The notes below the pieces were generated by a model. The model saw only the letters and a program-made list of their open reading frames with translations, did no database searches and was not told where the DNA came from. From Microbotryum silenes-acaulis (lineage: Eukaryota; Basidiomycota; Microbotryomycetes; Microbotryales; Microbotryaceae): 64,000 nucleotides of DNA. The position numbers were made by a program, and so were the translations under genes. This document shows positions 36,238 through 47,496 of this stretch, piece after piece. The stretch covers positions 1,488,001 to 1,552,000 of the forward strand of contig QPFY01000006.1 of the NCBI GenBank assembly GCA_003665825.1. The letters run 5' to 3'. Every line of letters begins with the position of its first letter. Positions within the stretch are counted from its first letter, which is position 1.

Positions 36238-37240
36238 TATGTACAACAGACAGGCGAGCACGTGAGGGACGGGATGGATTGGGTAGGGAGAAGGTGAAGG
36301 AGCGAAGGAAAGCTGAGTGAATGCGTTCGCCCGGGCCTAGTTCGGCCAGTGGCTGCCAGAGAGCGGGAAAAGGTCACCCCGCGCGCGCGAGCGCAGTTAC
36401 TAGTAACGGAATTGTTGAGTGAAAGCAAAGTGGCTCGACGGCGGGCCCCTTTTCCGCCGGCGGCCGCGCCTGCCATAGTGGCCCGCCGCCTCCAAAGCGG
36501 CGGAAATTCAAGGTTTCCCACACTTCAAGCTCCTGTAGGATATACACCAGCTCCAACGGGCAGGTATTCAGAGGTAGAAGACCCCCGCAAGGTGTCAACG
36601 TCAAGATCGCCGCTGCCGCCGCGCCCGCCCTCGAGCCCCTGGCACGCCACTCGACACCAGTGCACCTGGTTCGGCGGGCGGCTCTAGACTCCTGATCGTA
36701 CCGCACCTAATACATTTTGAGACATCGTACTGGCCTAAAGAGGCATCCCGAAAGGTATAACTTGTCTGTTGCTAGCACCTTTTTTTTTGGCCACGCTGAA
36801 TGAAGCTTGCGATAGTAGGTCTCGTCCCACTGCCTCGGCTTGTTGGATTACACACCCGGAACCTGGATCAACTAGCCTCCACCGAGGCCGGCGATCGTTT
36901 ATGTTGGTGACAAAAAAAAACTGAAGTCGCATGGGATGACCGGGATCTTTATAGGGGTCCACCATGCGGTAGTGCGAGGGCAGGATTCCGTCGAGCTAGA
37001 CGTCAATACGGTCTTCTTCGAAGAGCTCAGGTGAGCAATAAGAGGGATCAAACGACGACGGAGATAGGAGTAGCTGAATGAGATGCATACCATAATCGGC
37101 CGGATCGTCAAGGAAGCGAACTTGTCTCGGCTGAGTCCGCGGCGAGACGCCGACGCCGACTTGAAGTTCCGGAATCCCACCGCGATATTCACGAACCATA
37201 AGGCTGTCATCGCTTTGTTCGGTCGTTTCTTCCTTACCAG
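36238..37240. other. Intergenic, about 1 kb, no gene supported
   Basis: It includes the promoter of the SAP-like gene and a GC-rich stretch at 36330-36500. Overlapping frames on both strands around 36900-37240 look partly coding, but I could neither splice them to the acyl-CoA-binding remnant nor identify a family. Confidence 0.4.
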
Positions 37241-37566
37241 ACCTTTGGCGCCAATTCGAACTCTCCGAAAAGTTGATCGAGCAATACCAAATCGACCTCA
37301 AAAACCCCTGGGTCCTCCCTCACCTATCGCGCGAACACCAAGAACTTTATAGCCTCTGGCGACAAGGGTCAATAGGGGACGTCAACTATAGCCGACCTTG
37401 GTGGTTCTCTAATGGGGGAAAGGATTGGGATCTATGGAATAATCATAGGTGAATTAGGTGTGAGGATGCGAGGAACAAGTATGTGGAGTTGGTTTTGGAG
37501 GTGTTTGAAAAAGCGGAGAATAAGGTTTTGGGGGGCAAGTTAATTAAGCAGATTCAAGCGGCTTGA
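37241..37566 (+). pseudogene. Acyl-CoA-binding protein (ACBP)-like sequence with in-frame TGA
   Basis: ACBPs are small cytosolic proteins that carry long-chain acyl-CoA. From the acceptor-like CTTACCAG at 37240 one frame reads WRQFELSEKLIEQYQIDLK, then REHQELYSLWRQGSIGDVNY, SRPWW and GGKDWDLWNNHR. These match the ACBP signature (LY.LYKQ..GDV...RP, then K.WDAW). At 37450-37452 there is a TGA, after which the same frame continues IRCEDARNKYVELVLEVF, exactly the expected last ACBP helix, and stops at 37564. No intron of plausible length removes the TGA while keeping frame. I find no start codon or first exon. It is either a young pseudogene, a readthrough case or a sequencing error. Confidence 0.55.
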
Positions 37567-37758
37567 TTGTAAGGAGATAGATGCATTTCGAGATGTCGAA
37601 ATTGTTTTGTGGATAGGTCGGAATGTACAGTTGCCCATCGGACAATACAGATTTGTTGGAGACACCTCCGCGCGAACAATGCCCCAAAGTCCAACTTTCA
37701 TGCCAACAACAGCGCAATCTGCAAAATCCCTCTATCCTCCACCCCCATCCTCACTCAC

Positions 37759-39398
37759 TCAAAACCAAATACTCACATTAAAACTCGCTTCCAACCCTTT
37801 CAACGAATGCCACCAACCCGGAGGCAAGACCAACACGTCGCCTTTTTGCAACACCGCTTGTTGGGCAAAGGGTACGACTTGTTCTTTGAAGGCTGCGTCG
37901 TATGTGTCGGGGGAGGAAACGTCGATTCGGGACGTGTTGGTTAGGAGGTGAGAGTGGTGAGGGGATTGGTCATCGTCTTCGGTTTCATCGTCGGGAGAAG
38001 AGGTGGGATCTTCGGTTGAGGAAGAGAGGCCGAAGGCTGACATGGCTGGGGAACAGGAAGGGGGTGCGACCCAAATCCATTTCGAACCTACGACTTGAGC
38101 TTTAGATGCTTCCCTTTGATCAGTGGCATAACCTTCAGCGGGAATGTTGCTCTGCCCGGCCAACTCACCATAGCAATTGTAATAAGGATCCGTATGCGCC
38201 GGACTGAGCGTCCCCTTCGGTCCAAGCCACGCGTTCAGCACATACCCATCCTCATTTTTTGGCGACACATACTCCGGAAACTCCTTCGAACGTTCAGGCG
38301 GTGCGCTATACACAATATCGGGGATGAGGATATCGTTCCTCAAATCGGGAATTTGTCGAAAGAGGTCATGTTGGGCGAGGTAATGGACGGGCTTTGGCAA
38401 GTTGTCCCTCCACGTTACTTGGCCGTCACTGTGTATGACTCGGGTCATTGGTTGATATTTGGACACCTCAAACACTGACTTCAAGATTTGTTCGAAAGAT
38501 AAGATCTCTTGCCGCCACTCCCGATCCGTATACTCCTTGCCGACCTCGACAGGGACACACCGACCTACGCCGGCTTTCTCTTGTAGATACTTTTGATCGC
38601 ACCAGAGTTCGTTTGCAGGCCAATCGAGGCTTCCTCCCAAGACGATGAAAGGTTCCTTGTGGTAAAGATCGAGATAGGCTTCGAAGGAAGGGAAATTACG
38701 GAGGCGTATGATTGGGTGGTCGACCATAGGTGAGGGGATCCTTGGTCGAGCTTTGGCTTGTTCTTTTCGGTCCTCCTCGGAAAGTTTTCGCCTCTTCGCA
38801 GGGGACTGCCTGGGTTGATTGTCGTCCCTGACTTTGGTATACCTTTCTTGAAGGCGTCTGATGAGATCGAGTACGAGTTCATACCTCCCTTGCCCCGGAG
38901 CCCCAGCGACAATGATGACCAAATCCAACTGACGAATCGTCTTGAGGAATCGAGACTTTTGCTCCTCCGGGGTCAAGTCGGTCATATAAGATACAACGGT
39001 CAGAATAGCTTCGAGTAGACTCGCATCCGTATAAAGTTGTCTCCAACAGGTCGGCACGTCCTTGTAGTGGTAGGAAAGGATCCTTTCATCTGCTAGACGG
39101 ATGAGGGAAGAGGTGATCTGCTCAAGCTCGAGATGTTGATCTTGAGGATCTTGAGGCGGATGACCGATGTAGAGAGGCTTGATGGAGTTGAAGAGGTGAA
39201 GCACTGCGGGACCGCAGGGGCGGAGGTCTGTACGTGTGTGAGCGAGAATGATTAGTCAGGGCCGGGGAGAAGGAAGTGAGGATTTGGCTTGAGAAGCTCT
39301 GAAGCAGGCGGGTTGTAGTCCGTCGTACCTTGTTCGGCGGTCGAATAGATCTGTTGGGTCATCTTGACATGCTCCATATTGAGGTATGAACCATACAT
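37759..39398 (-). CDS. JmjC-domain Fe(II)/2-oxoglutarate hydroxylase, JMJD5/KDM8-like
   Basis: JMJD5-type enzymes are 2-oxoglutarate-dependent oxygenases acting on protein side chains (arginine hydroxylation; lysine demethylation has also been reported). Three exons (39329-39398, 38169-39227, 37759-38099) give 489 residues. An N-terminal helical region is followed by a basic linker (SPAKRRKLSEEDRKE) and the JmjC fold: PFIVLGGSLDWPA, CVPVEVGKEYTDREWRQEI, VHYLAQHDLFRQIPDLRNDI, then the metal site in TLSPAHTDPYYNCY (HxD), QVVGSKWIWVAPP and the distal histidine in LPPGWWHSLKGL. The end, FNVSIWF, matches the family. The 69-nt intron at 38100-38168 is a multiple of three and open, so its retention would add 23 residues next to the active site. 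An acidic insert (DETEDDDQ) lies before the distal histidine. Confidence 0.88.
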
Positions 39399-39613
39399 GG
39401 CTCCTTCGGCTTCTAGTAAGGCTCAGGAGGGGAGTGAAGTATTACCGAGGCGCTGTGGGGACGGAAGGAGGATGCTTCAACAGCGAACCCCCCGAGTCGA
39501 GTTTGAGTAAGAGGTCCGTGCGCCAAAGAGCTCGCAATTCCGTTTCGTCGCACGTGACCGCGTAAGCTGACTCGCTTTTTCTTCGTCTTCCTCGCCGTTC
39601 GCCGTTATCCGCC
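39399..39613. promoter_or_regulatory. Divergent promoter between JMJD5-like and RNase P subunit-like genes
   Basis: The start codons (39398 minus, 39614 plus) are 215 bp apart, so both leaders lie here. A minus-strand open frame across this gap and into the plus-strand gene does not splice in phase to the JMJD5 exons. Confidence 0.45.
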
Positions 39614-40292
39614 ATGGCCGACGCATCGCTGGCGCGAACACCTCGATCAGCCCCCAAACCGGATACTACTTTGCTCCAGTCCCGAATCCCGATGGATATC
39701 CGCTCGGGTCCATGGCATTACGTTCTGTTGGAGATGTGAGTCCCCTCAGCTTCCGTCGCTTCGTGCGCCCTCACGGGGTCATTGACCCGGCCTCCCCTGT
39801 TCATCCAGAATTCCAAGGTCTTCAAGCTCGTCTTCTTCGACGCCAGTGGACGCCGTTACGTTGCACCAGATGATGCTCAAGACCATGGGCGAATGGTACG
39901 GTAGCGTAGGAGGTTCGACAACCAAATTCGACGTACTCGATCTGAGGGCCTCGACCGAAGCAGGACCAGAAAAAGTGGAGGGAAAGGTCCGACTTGGGAT
40001 AGTGAGGGTTGATACTTGGTCAGTAGCTCCCACTCTAAGTAATCCGGCAAAGAAGGGCGAGCTTTTTGCTGAGCTCCCCCTCATCTCGGGTTGAAAACCT
40101 GGCCTCTCTCACAGCTCGGCGCATCATCTAATCACCTCAATCCCATTTGCGTGCTTCAAGAAACAATTATCGGATACAGATCCACCATCATACCAAGTGC
40201 ACGTGCTCGCCCATTCGGGGGATTTGTCCACGATGGTGAAGCGTATGCAGAGGAGGCGACAAAAGATGCCGTGGGAACAAGTTGAGGCGTAA
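39614..40292 (+). CDS. Small protein resembling RNase P/MRP subunit Pop8/Rpp14
   Basis: Three exons (39614-39735, 39809-40018, 40115-40292) give 169 residues. After a short N-terminus, SGPWHYVLLEI starts a small alpha/beta fold: LHQMMLKTMGEWYGSVGG, then TKFDVLDL, KVRLGIVRVDTCSAHHLITS and YQVHVLAHSGDLSTM, with a basic end (KRMQRRRQKMPW). Order, length and the pattern (initial YVLLE strand, long helix, FDVL strand, IVR strand, then a strand ending in a conserved S/G) match the Pop8/Rpp14 family of tRNA 5'-processing subunits. The similarity is weak at residue level, so the name is tentative. Splice phases agree throughout. Confidence 0.5.
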
Positions 40293-41403
40293 AAGTTGGC
40301 AGTCTAGGACTAGGCAGGGTGGGTTGAACTCCAAGCTTCTGTTGTTGTAATGACTATGAACGTAAAATTATCAAAAAGAGGGCTTGTTCTCGGCTTGTTC
40401 TCGGCCTGTTCTCGGCTTGTTCTCGGCCTGTTCTCGGCTTGTTCTCGGCTTGAACCGCAAAGATTACTTTCTGGCCTCGAGGGCGACGACCCGCCTAGCT
40501 ATAGTAGAGCGTTAGGCGTAGTTCTTCGCTCTGAACCACACTTACCACACTTTGACCTGCGCCCGATCGCGAGACGAGAAACGCCAGCGGCCGCTCCTCT
40601 TCTGGCGTGTACCGGGCCCTCTTCGCAATTCGAAAGAGCAAATCAAAGTACTACGCGGGTGTGACCTTCCCGAGCTCTTCCGTGACAGAGGTATGTACAC
40701 GGCATGCGCCGCTCGAGGTGGGCCCAAGCACGGAAGCGAGCGCTGACCCTGATCCACTTTTGGGCTGCCCGGTCTCTCTAGCTCTAAGCGGACATACTAC
40801 ACCCGTTCGCAAGACGTTCAAGGAGAAAGGTGTGCGATACGACATTGTATTGTTTCCAGTCTCGGGTCATACACCTCGCCTTTGCCTTTGTACGGCCACC
40901 TTTCGACCAACTCAACCTCGTCTGACTCTGGTCTCACCGTAACCGACCACCTTCGTCCTCCGACCCGGCTCGGCAGATCGGGTGGATCCTATCGAGTCAG
41001 ATAGTCGGGTATCCAGCGGGGACTGTACCAGGTGAGTCTAGGCTTTCCGCCGGTCAGACGGTCAGAGCGTATGGCGCGGGAACGCAAAGCTGGCGGACCA
41101 AGGGGAGGCTATTTTCAGCAGTTGCCCTGGCTGCAGCACGCGATGCACCGTGCATGACTCCTAGCGACATGTAGTAGATGAGTTACTGACTGTTTTTCTA
41201 TACGATCGATGGGCTGTGTCTGTGATGTGCGTTGGGTTCGGGGCCCGGTTCCTGGTCTGACAGAGAGAGGTCCGACGCGACTCTCGCTAGCCCCGAGATC
41301 TTGCACGGCCGACCGAGTCGCTGCCGACACCTCGTTTCAAGTACGCCTTTGCCATCTTTCCAGCGGGGTGAACGAGCGGCCGTCGTCTCGATCGAATCGC
41401 CCG
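40293..41403. other. Intergenic: 3' region of the Pop8-like gene and SET2 promoter
   Basis: About 1.1 kb with no supported gene. It carries the 11-bp minisatellite listed separately. The frame extending upstream of the SET2 start to 41209 is in phase but begins without a good start context or conserved sequence. Confidence 0.5.
40383..40448 (+). repeat. 11-bp minisatellite, six units of CTTGTTCTCGG
   Basis: Six head-to-tail 11-bp units, two of which read CCTGTTCTCGG. The period equals about one helical turn. It lies 90 bp after the stop of the Pop8-like gene. Confidence 0.92.
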
Positions 41404-44400
41404 ATGGCAGACGCTCAGGCTGCTCCCAGTTCGACGAGCGCGCGTCCTCATTCTTCTCCTCCCTCGACCACTTCCACCTCGCTCGCTCAACCGACCCTGA
41501 CCTCCTCCGACCTACCAGCGACATCGTCCACCTCCCTGTCCAACGCCGTAGTCGACGATTCCATGTCGATCACACCTGTAGCTTCCACTTCGGCCTTGGC
41601 TAATACACCGCTCGAACGTGCGCCGCCACCCATCACCACTCGACCGAGATCCCGATCCCGATCCGCATCCCTCGCTTCCTCTTCCGACCCCAAAGAAGGA
41701 GACGAAGATGGCTCAGTCGATATGGACCAAGGGAACGAAACGAGTGATGAGGATGGGGGTGGGGAGAACGAACCTATTGTCAAAGTAGAATTGGATGAGG
41801 TAAAGGAGGAGGAGAAGGAGGACACTGAAGAAGAAGAAGAGGTCAAGCCGATGCGAAGGCCGGCCAAAAAGACGAAAAAGGTGCAGGTCGTGTCCGAACC
41901 TCAGTTGATAAAGGATTTACCCCTCGCGGAAGATCAGGTACGTTTACGAAGCCTACGCACGCTCATCTATGGTCCGAACGCCGCGGTCCGGTCTCCCTGG
42001 TCCGCTCGAGAACTGACCCATCCCACCCCACTGGTTCTCGTTTTAGGCCGGAAGGTCCTATACCGAAATTAGCGATTGCACGTACGCCAACAAGTCTCTG
42101 GGTAATCTAGCCTATTTCGACGAAGATTCGACCCGGTGCGAATGCTCCTATACGGCTGGTCAGTCCACGCAGCATATCCCTCTTTACCACACTCAAGTTC
42201 ATGAATGCTGATGTTCTAGACTCACTTTTTGAATTGCTCAGGCTTTCCCGTTCTCGAGCAAGCGTGCGGTGAGGAATCTCAATGCGTCAATCGGTTGATG
42301 CAGATCGAATGCGTCGCGGGCGATTGTCGATGCGGTCAACGGTGTCAGAACCAAAGGTGCGTCTTTAAAATGAGGCAGTTCAGAGCGTTCCTTTCGTCGG
42401 GTCATTGAGTTTCCTATCTTTTGTTGTGGCGTGAGTCACTAGATTCCAAAAGAAGGAATACGCCAAGATCGAGATCGTCAAAACGGAGAAGAAAGGTTTC
42501 GGCGTTCGTGCAACGCAGGACATGACGGCGTGAGTGATGGGAAATGAATCATGAATCGGCCCACGACGCGATGGAAGCTGAAACGCGTCTCTTTCCATCA
42601 TAAAAGTGATACGTTCGTGTACGAGTATGTAGGCGAGGTCATTGGGCCAACGGTGTTCGCCAAGAGGATGAAGGACTATGCGAATGAGGGGGTGAAACAT
42701 TTTTACTTTATGGCTCTTGACAAGGACATCGTAAGTCACTGGACATATTTTTTGGAAGAGCACGGTGCCAATACTGACTCGACGTCCTCGATTTTCAGTT
42801 CATCGACGCCACCAAAAAAGGCGGCAAAGGGCGCTTCCTGAATCACTCGTGCAACCCCAACTGCTTCGTCGCGAAATGGACCATCGGCAAAAAGATGCGC
42901 ATGGGAATATTTACCAAACGCTCCATCAAGGCCAACGAAGAATTGACGTTCAACTACAACGTCGATCGGTATGGTCATGTCGCGCAGGAATGTTATTGTG
43001 GCGAACCGAATTGCGTCGGCTTCATTGGCGGAAAGACGCAGACGGATATTGGCGGGATGGATGATTTGTACCTTGATGGTCAGTACTGGGATATCGTCTG
43101 GTCATCTCGATGGGTCTGTTCCAGAGCTGACGGTAAATGCCTCTTGCCCGTTCAGCTCTCGGTATCGCCGAAGAAGTCGAAGCGCTCGGATTAAGGGGAA
43201 CCAAGAAAAAGAAGGGCAAGAAACTCGATGAAGATTTCCTCCCTCTTCTCCGCCCCATCGACATTGATGAAGTGCCCAAAGTATCGGCCGCGGTTCGTCA
43301 ATCGATCCAAACGCGGCGTATCCTCGAAAAGATCTTGACCCGAATTCAGATGACCAACGACCCCGAAGTCCTTTCCGACCTTCTCCGCCTTCACGGCTTC
43401 AATTTGATGACGCACATCTTGAAAGAGTACCCTACGGACGAAAGAGTCATCACGTTGGATTTGGAGATCTTAACCAAGTGGGAGTTGAAGACGAGGAATA
43501 AGGTCGAGTCGTCCAAGATTGAACCGTGCGTCAAGGCGTGCCTTTTGGTCGAAAATAAGAACATTCAGACCCTCGCGCAAAACCTTCTCGATTATTGGGA
43601 CTCGTTGGAGATGGGTTACCGAATACCGAGGGCTGTACGAACTGAATCGACGACGAGCGTTAATGGCGGTGCGGAGGCGGATCCCTCGATTCCGAATGGT
43701 GGGCAAGGGGATGGGGGTAATTCGACGCCTTTGAACGAAAGGAAGCGGTATCTAGGTGGGGAGTACTCGATCGACCAAATCGCCAAACGAGCACGAGCGG
43801 AAGAGGAAGCCAAAGCCTACGATCTCGACACACCTCGAAGACCGGCATGGGTCAAACCTTCCGCTACCGCAACGGTCGCTCCGACCGCTCCTACTTCTTC
43901 TTCGACGCTTCCAAGAGGGTGGAAAAAGCATATTGACAAGAACTCTGGGGATCCTTATTACGAGAATACTTTGACGAGGGAGGTGCAGTGGACTTTACCG
44001 ACGAAACATCTCATCGACCCCGCTCCATCCTCCTCCTCCTCGACCTTTTATCGTCCCTCGGCCGAGACGGTCCACACCCCCATCGCGACCAAGATGAAAG
44101 CGATTGATGTGAACGAAATCATCGCCCAAGTCCAAAGGGAAGCCGAAGCCGTCGCAGTACGAGAGGAGAAAGAACGCCTTAAACGTGAACTCGAACTGAA
44201 ACAAGCCGAATTGGAACAACTCAAAATGCGGTCTTCGTTTTCCCTTTCGAGATCGACGTCTTCTTCGAACGTCAATGGACATGGGCATGGGCATGGGCAT
44301 GGGTCGGGTAGTGCCAAGGATAAGAAGGTGATGGCGTTGTTCTCGGGTGTGGTTGTTCAGGTGATGAGCAAGTACAAGGGGGCTTTGGATCCGGATCAAT

Positions 44401-44910
44401 TCAAGAAACGCGCCAAGGAGGTAAGTATCGTGCTAGCTGTGCCCTCTCGGCATGTCGTCTCGGCTCACTGACCTGACATTTGCTTTCTATCAGGTCACCA
44501 TCCTCCTTTGTGAAAAGGAAAAGAAGCACCCTTCGTACAACAAAGAACCGTACGATTCGCTCACTCCCGAAAAAATGAGCAAAGTCAAAGCTTTCACCAA
44601 GGACTGGATCAAGAAACTGATCGAACGCAAACGCGCCCAAAACCTCAACGGCAGCGGTCGATCCAAGTCAAGTTCCTCAACTCCAGGAGGAACGGGAGGC
44701 GCTTCGCCTAGTCTGGGTTTGGATGGGACCTCTAGTCCTTCGACGCCTGTGACAGGAGCCATGCCGACGGGTTTTGATTCTCCGAATGATAAAGCCTCAC
44801 CTAGGAGTGCGGGATGCGTCTTGGGTCATCTCGCGAGTCATTCGAACAGTTCGCTCAACAGCCCGAATCAACGCCCGACTTCGAACCTGTCCAAAATGAC
44901 ACCTTCTTGA
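41404..44910 (+). CDS. SET2: Histone H3 lysine-36 methyltransferase Set2
   Basis: Set2 methylates H3K36 while riding on elongating RNA polymerase II. Eight exons (41404-41937, 42047-42158, 42242-42356, 42443-42529, 42607-42730, 42799-43078, 43156-44420, 44494-44910) give 977 residues. A 170-residue Ser/Pro and acidic N-terminus precedes the AWS cysteine cluster ([20 protein letters not shown], then [11 protein letters not shown]). The SET domain follows: [22 protein letters not shown], the catalytic core [12 protein letters not shown] and [12 protein letters not shown]. The post-SET motif is [17 protein letters not shown] domain ([20 protein letters not shown]) precedes a coiled coil and the C-terminal SRI domain ([28 protein letters not shown]), which binds the phosphorylated polymerase tail and is split by the last intron. 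All domains of fungal Set2 are present and intact. The start is the first in-frame ATG after the upstream leader. Confidence 0.95.
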
Positions 44911-45778
44911 TCTATTTCGCCCATTCAAGGCCGTACATCTTAACAAACACACATTCGAAAGTTGATCTCTGTTGTCACTTGTTCTTTTTTTCTCTCCCCA
45001 TTCGCCTGTCCACTATACCTGAAGTGTGCAGACCTCTCATGTACATGCTGTCGAAATCACAATCCCTAACTTGCCTACCTGAAGAATGCAGCGAGACATG
45101 ACGAGAGTTGAGCTTGCAGTCCATTTGACGACTTGGGATCTGCACGGCCATCCAGTGAACATGACTGGACATAGAAGTAGGTATCTTGAACATACGTTGA
45201 ATTCAGTTGCACGAAAACGAATAAACACAATTTGTCGAATGAGTAGACCTTCTCGGGGGTGTCGGGGTGTAGGAGTCGGTAAATTGTTGAACATATGGGC
45301 TGCTTGCTCTTGGGTGTCTGCAAGCTGTAGCTGACTTATTCTTCTCTGTTGGGATTTGTGAAACCACATACATGCGATAAGAATTCCGCTACCTAAATAC
45401 CCAGCGGCGACGTCGAGTGATCGCGCAGGTATTGCTCTCCGAGTCGCCGAAGTTCGTGACGGGAGCCAACTCACGCCCGGGAGGCTGGCAGGCGATCGCG
45501 CTCAGAAACTTCCGGATTCGGCAGTCCCCACCATCTGGAACCTCGGGCTTAAAATTTACTCGCCGTCGCGCGCTTATTAAAAGTAGAGTTGCGAAACTCT
45601 AGGGACGCTTGTAGTAGCCTCGACTGGCCTTCACCCACTTGCGGGGCTGCACGGGCTCGGCTTCGTGAGTCGGACGCGGGCTGGTCATTTCCCCACTTCG
45701 ACTCCTCCCTAAGTTGTGGAGCCCTCCTCACACTCCTCCATCACTTCCAATTTGTGGTGGCCTTTTCCTCGCCTTGAA
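44911..45778. other. Intergenic: SET2 3' region, no gene supported
   Basis: About 870 bp. A 145-codon minus-strand frame (45037-45474) includes a hydrophobic stretch but has no motif or splice partner and covers likely 3' UTR of SET2, so I leave it out. Confidence 0.45.
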
Positions 45779-47340
45779 ATGTTCTCACGTCTATCCAAAG
45801 GACTAAGCACATTCCAACTCAACCACTCCAGCTGGTACAGAATCCTCGAGCAGCATCTCCGACGGTCCTGCAGGGTCGACTTTTCGCGGCAAACCCAGAC
45901 TCGCTATCCGCCCGAACTCCGGAACCTCGACCATACAGTGAATCGTGAAGCAGTTGGCTCAGCATCAAGTTGTGCATGTCGGAGCGGAGGCGGGAATGAA
46001 TAGTGAGTGGCAAGTTTTCATTCGGCGCACATCTGAAGTCTAGGCAGCAGCTAGTTTGACGAAGCTTTGATCTTCCTTCCGTTAGGTAAATTCTTTGCAT
46101 TTTGCTTCGACTCCGTCCTTCCGAGGGACCTGGACATGTACATGATCGAGCTCGATATCAACAATGACCCGTAAGATGGCTGCTCTGTAACCTGGGACGT
46201 CATCATCTAGACTGACCTCAATACACGTCATACTGCTTCAGGGTGCCCGGGACATTAATTGCCGATGATCAACTCTACCGTGGCCTCCTTGGGCTCCCAC
46301 AAGAACCCGCGGTGATCCGAGTGTCCGTCTTTGCGCTGTGGTTCAACGAATTGCTGCGCGGTTTCGGCTCCAATCTCGGCACCTCGGCTTTCTTCGACAT
46401 CCCCGTCATCGGCATCCGCAATTGGATCTTACCGCACATCGTAAGTCGATCGAAGATTACACAGGTTTATTGTATGATCTGAATGTTGATGTTGAGTCTC
46501 TCCACAGATCAAGAACCCCGATCGAGCCGAACTCTTCTTCTCTAGGGACTGGGCTGGCACGACTGATCTCCGACACATTGGTTCCGAATCCCATCGCGCA
46601 CTCGGTGACATGCTCGCGATCTATTTGAAGTAGCAAAAGTGTGAAGCCGAAAGACGACAGGTGAGTGTACTCGACTGTGCGGGGCGTAAATGGATATAGG
46701 AAGTTGGAAACTGATGCGGCGTTCCGTCGTGTCGCTATTACAGTATCTCGAGACTCCTGATCTGTCCGAGACGATTTGGCCAAAAGAGGATAGCCTGGGC
46801 CACATTCCCCGACTGCACCTATGGGAACCCGTAAGATCGATCGGAATAAAGCATCTACTGATATCAGTAGCTAACGCTATTCATTCATGCTCACAGTACT
46901 CGGCCGATCAGGTCGCCGATCCAATCCTACCCACATGCAAGTTCGTCGCCTCGGAAGCAGCTCCTCTCGTGCCCACCGACCACGCCGGGTCCGAGAAGTG
47001 GCGCAAAGAAGAATGGAATGGCAAACAAGCCTGGACCTCTTCCGAAGTCGGCGCCATCATCTCCTTCAAATTCACCGGTGCTCGAGTAGGCCTCTTCGTC
47101 TGGGCGACGAATGGCGCTGGAAATGCTGTCAAACCTGGTCAGGCGAGGTGTTGGGTCGACGATAAGGTGCAGAGCGGGGTGATTGTCGATGCGCACAAGT
47201 CTGGGGAAGCGGCGGGAAGCTCTTGGACTACTGTGGTGGATCCGATCGAGTTTGGAGAACATCTGTTGACGTGCGAGATTCTGCCATCGTCGTCAACGGG
47301 TGGGCACGACTTCCGCATCATCGGAGTCGCCAATAACTGA
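45779..47340 (+). pseudogene. SGNH/GDSL-hydrolase-like protein gene, disrupted
   Basis: From 46086 on, five exons join cleanly: 46086-46170, 46242-46440, 46508-46660, 46744-46830 and 46897-47340. They encode DLDMYMIELDINNDP (SGNH block like LLE.AIND), LPQEPAVIRVSVFALWF, FFDIPVIGIRNWILPH, then RDWAGTTDLRHIGSESHRAL (the Asp-x-x-His block) and a C-terminal beta domain ending FRIIGVANN. This arrangement is common in fungal SGNH proteins of the secretory pathway. Two faults break it. A TAG at 46631-46633 follows AIYLK, and the same frame resumes QKCEAERRQ as the family expects. Upstream, SSWYRILEQHLRRS and NREAVGSASS lie in one frame, while HVGAEAGMNSKFFAFCFD needs another. No intact N-terminus with signal or membrane anchor is found. 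Confidence 0.6.
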
Positions 47341-47496
47341 GTAACCGCTCTTGAATACAAGACTGATGCAAGAATATACCCTTCGCCTCCTTTTAAGGGA
47401 ATTTCCTCCCTCCGTCCTTTCATGACCTGCAATCGTTACGATCCAACCGTTATGCGGCCTTTCCCTCGTTAAAGTCTCATCTGGGCAATCCACGCT

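Noticed and set aside
36899..37301. Overlapping frames on both strands upstream of the ACBP-like sequence
   Set aside because: Some stretches looked coding, but no family could be named and no splice phase connects them to the ACBP-like frame.
39442..39657. A 71-codon minus-strand frame that looked like a first exon of the JMJD5-like gene
   Set aside because: The only donor and acceptor available do not keep phase with ATG 39398, and part of the frame is antisense to the N-terminus of the divergent plus-strand gene.
45037..45474. A 145-codon minus-strand frame with a hydrophobic segment
   Set aside because: No splice partner, start context or motif; it overlaps the expected SET2 3' untranslated region.
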